From Candidatus Schekmanbacteria bacterium RIFCSPLOWO2_02_FULL_38_14 (lineage in GTDB: Bacteria > Schekmanbacteria > GWA2-38-11), in NCBI GenBank assembly GCA_001790855.1, contig MGDH01000029.1, forward strand, positions 28,783-46,873: 18,091 bases of DNA. Reading direction: 5' to 3'. The stretch's first letter is position 1; each line of letters opens with the position of its first letter. The notes under the pieces are model-generated. The model saw only the letters and a program-made list of their open reading frames with translations, ran no database searches and had not been told where the DNA came from. This document shows positions 15,665-18,091 of this stretch, one piece after another. Made by a program: the position numbers and the translations under genes.

Positions 15665-16480
15665 CTATTTAATCGCTGTTGGCACAAACAATGCCTGTCC
15701 AAATTTATCTTTTCCAAACTCCCCTATTATTTTCTGTCCTTCTACCGAGGTAATCCATTCAACCAATGCCTTGGCTTTCTTGTAATTCACATGTGGATGT
15801 TTTTCAGGATTCACAGCAATGACTGAGTAAGGATTAAAAAGCGAAGAATCTCCTTCAAATAATATTTCAAGCTCACATTTGCTCTTATATGCAAGGTAGG
15901 TCCCCCTGTCAGAAAGGGTATATCCCATTTTTTCATCAGCCATATTTATTACCTCGCCCATCCCTTTGCCTGACTCAACATACCAGTTACCTGAGGGTTT
16001 TATATCTGCTTTCTCCCAGCATTCTTTTTCTTTTGTATGTGTTCCGGAATTATCCCCTCTTGAAATAAAAATAACTTTTGCCTCGGCTATCTTTTTAAAT
16101 GCCTCAATCACATTTTTTTCTTTCTTAACTCCTGCGGGGTCATTCTTTGGCCCTATAATCACAAAGTCATTATACATCACATCCCTCCTGTCCACCCCAA
16201 AGCCTTTTGCCATAAACTCGTCCTCAAGCTTTTTCGCGTGGACAAGAGTCACATCAACATCGCCGTTCTCGGCAAGCTTCAAAGCCTGCCCTGTGCCAAC
16301 TGATATAATATCCACTTTCACATCCAGCTTCTTTTCAAAGGGAGGTAAAAGCACATTCAATAACCCTGTGTTCTCTGTGCTTGTTGTTGTTGAAAGCTTC
16401 AATCTCTCCTGTGCAAAAAGGGTTATGGAAACTAAGGCAAATTGAAAAATCAAAAACAGCACAAAAACTTTTTTTCTCAT
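15665..16480 (-). CDS. tupA: Tungstate ABC transporter, substrate-binding protein
   Basis: A periplasmic binding protein of 271 residues with a cleavable signal peptide (basic MRKK, hydrophobic core, cut near LFAQ-E). The mature start LKLSTTTSTENTGLL and the later ISRGDNSGTHTKE (about 139-151) are TupA-type ligand-site motifs, where Ser/Thr and Arg residues hold the oxyanion. ESGKGMGEVINMA and GYTLSDRGTYLA follow. TupA binds tungstate with very high affinity and passes it to TupB/TupC. CAAGGAGAT lies about 6 nt before the ATG at 16478-16480. It is the first gene of the operon, directly behind the riboswitch and terminator. Tungsten would supply enzymes such as formate dehydrogenases or aldehyde oxidoreductases, none of which is in this window. 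Confidence 0.93.
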   Translation of the reverse strand: MRKKVFVLFLIFQFALVSITLFAQERLKLSTTTSTENTGLLNVLLPPFEKKLDVKVDIISVGTGQALKLAENGDVDVTLVHAKKLEDEFMAKGFGVDRRDVMYNDFVIIGPKNDPAGVKKEKNVIEAFKKIAEAKVIFISRGDNSGTHTKEKECWEKADIKPSGNWYVESGKGMGEVINMADEKMGYTLSDRGTYLAYKSKCELEILFEGDSSLFNPYSVIAVNPEKHPHVNYKKAKALVEWITSVEGQKIIGEFGKDKFGQALFVPTAIK

Positions 16481-16523
16481 GAAAATCTCCTTGCAAATAT
16501 TTTTTGACTCTTAAATTAATAAC

Positions 16524-16558
16524 AAAAAAGCCAATACCCATGCCGGATATTGGCTTTT
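16524..16558 (-). terminator. Intrinsic terminator in the tupA leader (riboswitch expression platform)
   Basis: AAAAGCCAATA (16526-16536) and TATTGGCTTTT (16548-16558) form an 11-bp stem with an 11-nt loop. On the minus strand it ends in TTTTTT (A at 16524-16529), about 44 nt before the tupA start codon. Being ahead of the first gene and just behind the aptamer, it is best read as a conditional terminator. On the plus strand only four T follow, so it is weaker in that direction. Confidence 0.8.
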
Positions 16559-16590
16559 CCTAAAGCTTAAAATTTTTTTTGTAAAAAAAC

Positions 16591-16701
16591 TTTAATCTCG
16601 CCTTTCCAAGCACGGGAGGCATTCCGGTTTCACGAAATACCCAATGACCATCCTCCTTGTCTCTTTCCAGAGATTTAGGAGAAATGGTTCGAGAGATTAA
16701 A
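16591..16701 (-). ncRNA. Moco/Tuco riboswitch aptamer upstream of tupABC
   Basis: A 111-nt structured leader on the minus strand. P1 is a perfect 9-bp stem: TTTAATCTC (16693-16701) with GAGATTAAA (16591-16599). Inside it a helix pairs ACCAT (16684-16688) with ATGGT (16647-16651) and CTCCT (16677-16681) with AGGAG (16653-16657), capped by a TCTC/GAGA hairpin. Next come GGTCATTGGGT (16639-16649), GAAACCG (16625-16631) and TGCCTCCC (16614-16621), which I recall as conserved blocks of the molybdenum-cofactor RNA motif. A terminator follows. Variants lacking stem P3 are linked to tungsten cofactor. I see no long P3 here, and the tungstate transporter downstream agrees. The family call is from memory of the motif and needs a covariance-model search. 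Confidence 0.78.
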
Positions 16702-16711
16702 AAGTGTACAC

Positions 16712-16740
16712 TGCTTAAAACATCCAAAAATATTTGTCAA
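16712..16740 (-). promoter_or_regulatory. Probable promoter of the tup operon
   Basis: A perfect TTGACA (16735-16740) is followed after 17 bp by TAAGCA (16712-16717), a poor -10 box. The inferred start near 16705 falls a few bases before P1 of the riboswitch, which supports the position. A perfect palindrome, AGTGTACACT (16703-16712), overlaps the start site and could be an operator. Confidence 0.5.
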
Positions 16741-16832
16741 GAAAAAACAAAATCAAGACATTTTGGTTGACTATAAAAAGTTCTTAGCTGTAAGCTATCA
16801 ACTTATAAGCCATAAGGAATACAAAGTGTTTT

Positions 16833-17666
16833 ATGAAAACGATTAACAAAAAGATAGGCTTTATTGGTTCAGGGAATATGGCTCACGCCATTATTGGCGG
16901 GCTTCTGAGCCGGGGAATTATAAAAAGCAAAAATATATTCTCAAGCGATCCATCTCCTTTAAGACGCAACCAGGTTTCTAAAGAATTCTCCATCAAAACC
17001 CTGTCAAGCAACATTGAAGTTATAAAAAAGAGCGATGTCATAATTCTTGCTGTTAAACCGCAGGTAATGGAAAAAGTTTTAAAAGAACTCAATGACTATA
17101 TCAAACCAAACCATCTGGTGATATCCATTGCAGCAGGAATTCCAATGGCATTTATTTCTGAAATCCTCTGTGAGAATTTAAAGCTGATCAGAGTCATACC
17201 GAATGCTCCTGCTCTTGTCAAAGAAGGAATATCTGTCATATCACACGGGAAAAATGTTACTGCTGAGGAGTTGGAGTTGGCAAAAAATATTTTCACCGCT
17301 GTTGGTAAAACTGTTTTTTTAGAAGAATCATCTCTTGATGCTGTCACAGGACTTTCCGGGTCAGGACCTGCTTATATCTTTCTAATAATAGAAGCCCTGA
17401 TTGAAGGTGGCGTAGCCTCAGGGCTTCCGTGGAAAATAGCAAGGGAGCTTGTCCTTCAGACTGTTGCAGGCTCTGTTTCGATGCTGAAAATAACAGGAAA
17501 ACATCCCGGAGAGCTCAAGGGCATAGTAACCTCTCCTGGAGGAACAACTATTGCAGGGCTAAAGGTTTTAGAGAATAAAAAAGTAAGATATGCATTAATC
17601 GAAGCCGTTGAAGCCGCGACAAAGAAAGCGATGTATCTCGGAAAAAGAGTAAAAATTAAAAAATAA
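16833..17666 (+). CDS. proC: Pyrroline-5-carboxylate reductase
   Basis: An enzyme of 277 residues that reduces pyrroline-5-carboxylate to proline with NAD(P)H, the last step of proline synthesis. It has the N-terminal Rossmann motif GFIGSGNMA (9-17), VIILAVKPQVMEKVL, the RVIPNAPALVKEG segment (a variant of the usual MPNTPA), and the C-terminal dimerisation/active-site signature GLSGSGPAYIFLIIEALIEG with HPGELKGIVTSPGGTTIAGL. Length is normal for the family. The ATG at 16833 is preceded by AAGG at a long spacing of about 14 nt, so translation may be modest. It is the only intact plus-strand gene here, divergent from the tup operon, and not linked to proA or proB. No convincing plus-strand promoter was found in the 92 nt before it. 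Confidence 0.97.
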   Translation: MKTINKKIGFIGSGNMAHAIIGGLLSRGIIKSKNIFSSDPSPLRRNQVSKEFSIKTLSSNIEVIKKSDVIILAVKPQVMEKVLKELNDYIKPNHLVISIAAGIPMAFISEILCENLKLIRVIPNAPALVKEGISVISHGKNVTAEELELAKNIFTAVGKTVFLEESSLDAVTGLSGSGPAYIFLIIEALIEGGVASGLPWKIARELVLQTVAGSVSMLKITGKHPGELKGIVTSPGGTTIAGLKVLENKKVRYALIEAVEAATKKAMYLGKRVKIKK

Positions 17667-17671
17667 AAACT

Positions 17672-17698
17672 CAAAGCTTTAATTTTGCGCTTTGTATT
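17672..17698 (+). terminator. Weak bidirectional terminator after proC
   Basis: CAAAGC (17672-17677) and GCTTTG (17689-17694) form a 6-bp stem with an 11-nt loop, six bases after the proC stop. TATTTT follows on the plus strand. On the minus strand the same hairpin runs into AGTTTTTATTTTTT, so it could also back up termination of the SRP RNA gene. Confidence 0.5.
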
Positions 17699-17718
17699 TT
17701 ACATTTTTCACTTACAAC

Positions 17719-17995
17719 AAAAAGGTCATGCACCTACCTCTGATAATTTAAACCAAAGCACTTTTGAGAGAATAAGCTCAAATTAGGTAAACCCACAACA
17801 CATAGGGAAATCCTGCTTATGGCTGCTACGTTCCCGTCCTGACCAGGTTCACAAGCCCCTATTGCATGGGACCCAACTCTCAACACTCCCCCCCTCACGC
17901 CCTCTTTTAGTCTGAATTACCTCGGGTAGGAATTCGACCCCGCTATAGCGAATTGCGGGTTACAGGGAATCGCTGGCTCCCCGTCTAGCATGACC
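17719..17995 (-). ncRNA. ffs: Signal recognition particle RNA, large (Alu-domain) type
   Basis: The minus strand carries the SRP signature GAACCTGGTCAGGACGGGAA followed by CGTAGCAGCCATAAGC (about 17819-17854): the symmetric and asymmetric loops bound by Ffh, with a GGAA tetraloop. Upstream in the RNA is GCTAGACGGGGAGCCAGCG with CCCTGTAACCCGCAATTCGC, the 5' Alu-like domain of long bacterial SRP RNAs. The ends close the molecule: GGTCATGC at the 5' end (17988-17995) is exactly complementary to GCATGACC at the 3' end (17724-17731). Five T (17719-17723) follow. The mature RNA is thus about 272 nt, not the roughly 100-nt 4.5S form. With Ffh it targets membrane and secreted proteins. No clear promoter is seen in the 96 nt upstream. 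Confidence 0.93.
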
Positions 17996-17998
17996 AAG

Positions 17999-18015
17999 AT
18001 TTGCCTTCGGCAAAT
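17999..18015. repeat. TTC-loop hairpin just upstream of the SRP RNA
   Basis: ATTTGCC and GGCAAAT pair over 7 bp around a TTC loop, ending four bases from the inferred 5' end of the SRP RNA. It resembles the hairpin at 18060-18080 in loop and core (TTGC-TTC-GCAA). It may be a processing signal or a small dispersed palindrome. Confidence 0.6.
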
Positions 18016-18019
18016 ACCT

Positions 18020-18058
18020 TTAGCTATTAGCTCACGGCTATTAGCTATAAGCTATAAG
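18020..18058. repeat. Imperfect AGCTATTAG / AGCTATAAG tandem repeat
   Basis: The stretch contains AGCTATTAGCTCACGG, CTATTAGCTATAAG and CTATAAG, i.e. about four degenerate copies of AGCTATNAG. A related stretch (AGCTGTAAGCTATCAACTTATAAGCC) lies before proC at 16787-16811. Both are non-coding, suggesting a dispersed short repeat of this genome. Confidence 0.55.
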
Positions 18059-18059
18059 T

Positions 18060-18080
18060 AAAAATTGCTTCGCAATTTTT
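18060..18080. terminator. AT-rich TTC-loop hairpin, possible bidirectional terminator
   Basis: AAAAATTGC and GCAATTTTT pair perfectly over 9 bp around TTC. The arms provide a T run on either strand, but the stem is GC-poor. It could end a gene entering from the right edge or be another copy of a dispersed palindrome. Confidence 0.4.
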
Positions 18081-18091
18081 CACGGAGAGAG

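Noticed and set aside
15966-16445. 159-codon plus-strand frame antisense to tupA
   Set aside because: Serine- and phenylalanine-rich composition typical of an antisense shadow; tupA is clearly the real gene.
18083-18091. CGGAGAGAG at the right edge as a possible tRNA-Ser 5' end
   Set aside because: Too few bases; no D-loop or anticodon sequence is available to test it.
1-18091. CRISPR array, prophage or complete insertion sequence
   Set aside because: No regularly spaced repeats, phage structural genes or transposase were seen.

Overview
The window looks like a chromosomal segment from a low-GC, double-membraned (diderm) bacterium. It carries a TolC-type outer-membrane channel, an OprO/OprP-type porin, a sigma-54 promoter in front of glutamine synthetase and a long, Alu-domain-containing SRP RNA. 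That combination fits a deep-branching diderm lineage, such as an uncultivated candidate phylum or a Nitrospirota/Desulfobacterota-like group. I cannot place it more precisely from sequence alone. Almost every gene lies on the minus strand. The exceptions are proC and a decayed receptor fragment.

Minus-strand chaperone block (7407 down to 1). A consensus vegetative promoter (TTGACA, 17 bp, TATATT) drives dnaK, hsp20, hsp20, dnaJ, grpE, grpE, a small TPR-like gene and a second dnaJ. A Clp ATPase gene follows from its own promoter and runs off the left edge. One DnaK is therefore served by two DnaJs, two diverged GrpEs and two near-twin small heat-shock proteins. The distal grpE, TPR-like and dnaJ genes overlap and are probably translationally coupled. 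No CIRCE element or sigma-32 promoter is visible.

Middle (7644-11716). There is a small EF-Tu-domain-2-like protein. Then comes glnA, with a strong intrinsic terminator and a near-consensus -24/-12 sigma-54 promoter. Beyond a 474-nt gene-free gap lies a TolC-family efflux protein.

11912-16740: a plus-strand remnant of a membrane sensor or chemoreceptor abuts the 3' end of a phosphate-selective-type porin. Upstream of the porin is a complete tungstate ABC transporter, tupA-tupB-tupC. Its leader contains what I read as a molybdenum/tungsten-cofactor (Moco/Tuco) riboswitch followed by an intrinsic terminator. Substrate-binding protein, permease, ATPase, riboswitch and possibly the anion porin form a coherent oxyanion-uptake unit.

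Right end: proC (plus strand), a weak bidirectional terminator, then a 272-nt large-type SRP RNA on the minus strand. Its 5' and 3' ends pair perfectly over 8 bp and are followed by a T run. The last 90 nt hold two TTC-loop hairpins and an AGCTATTAG-type repeat.
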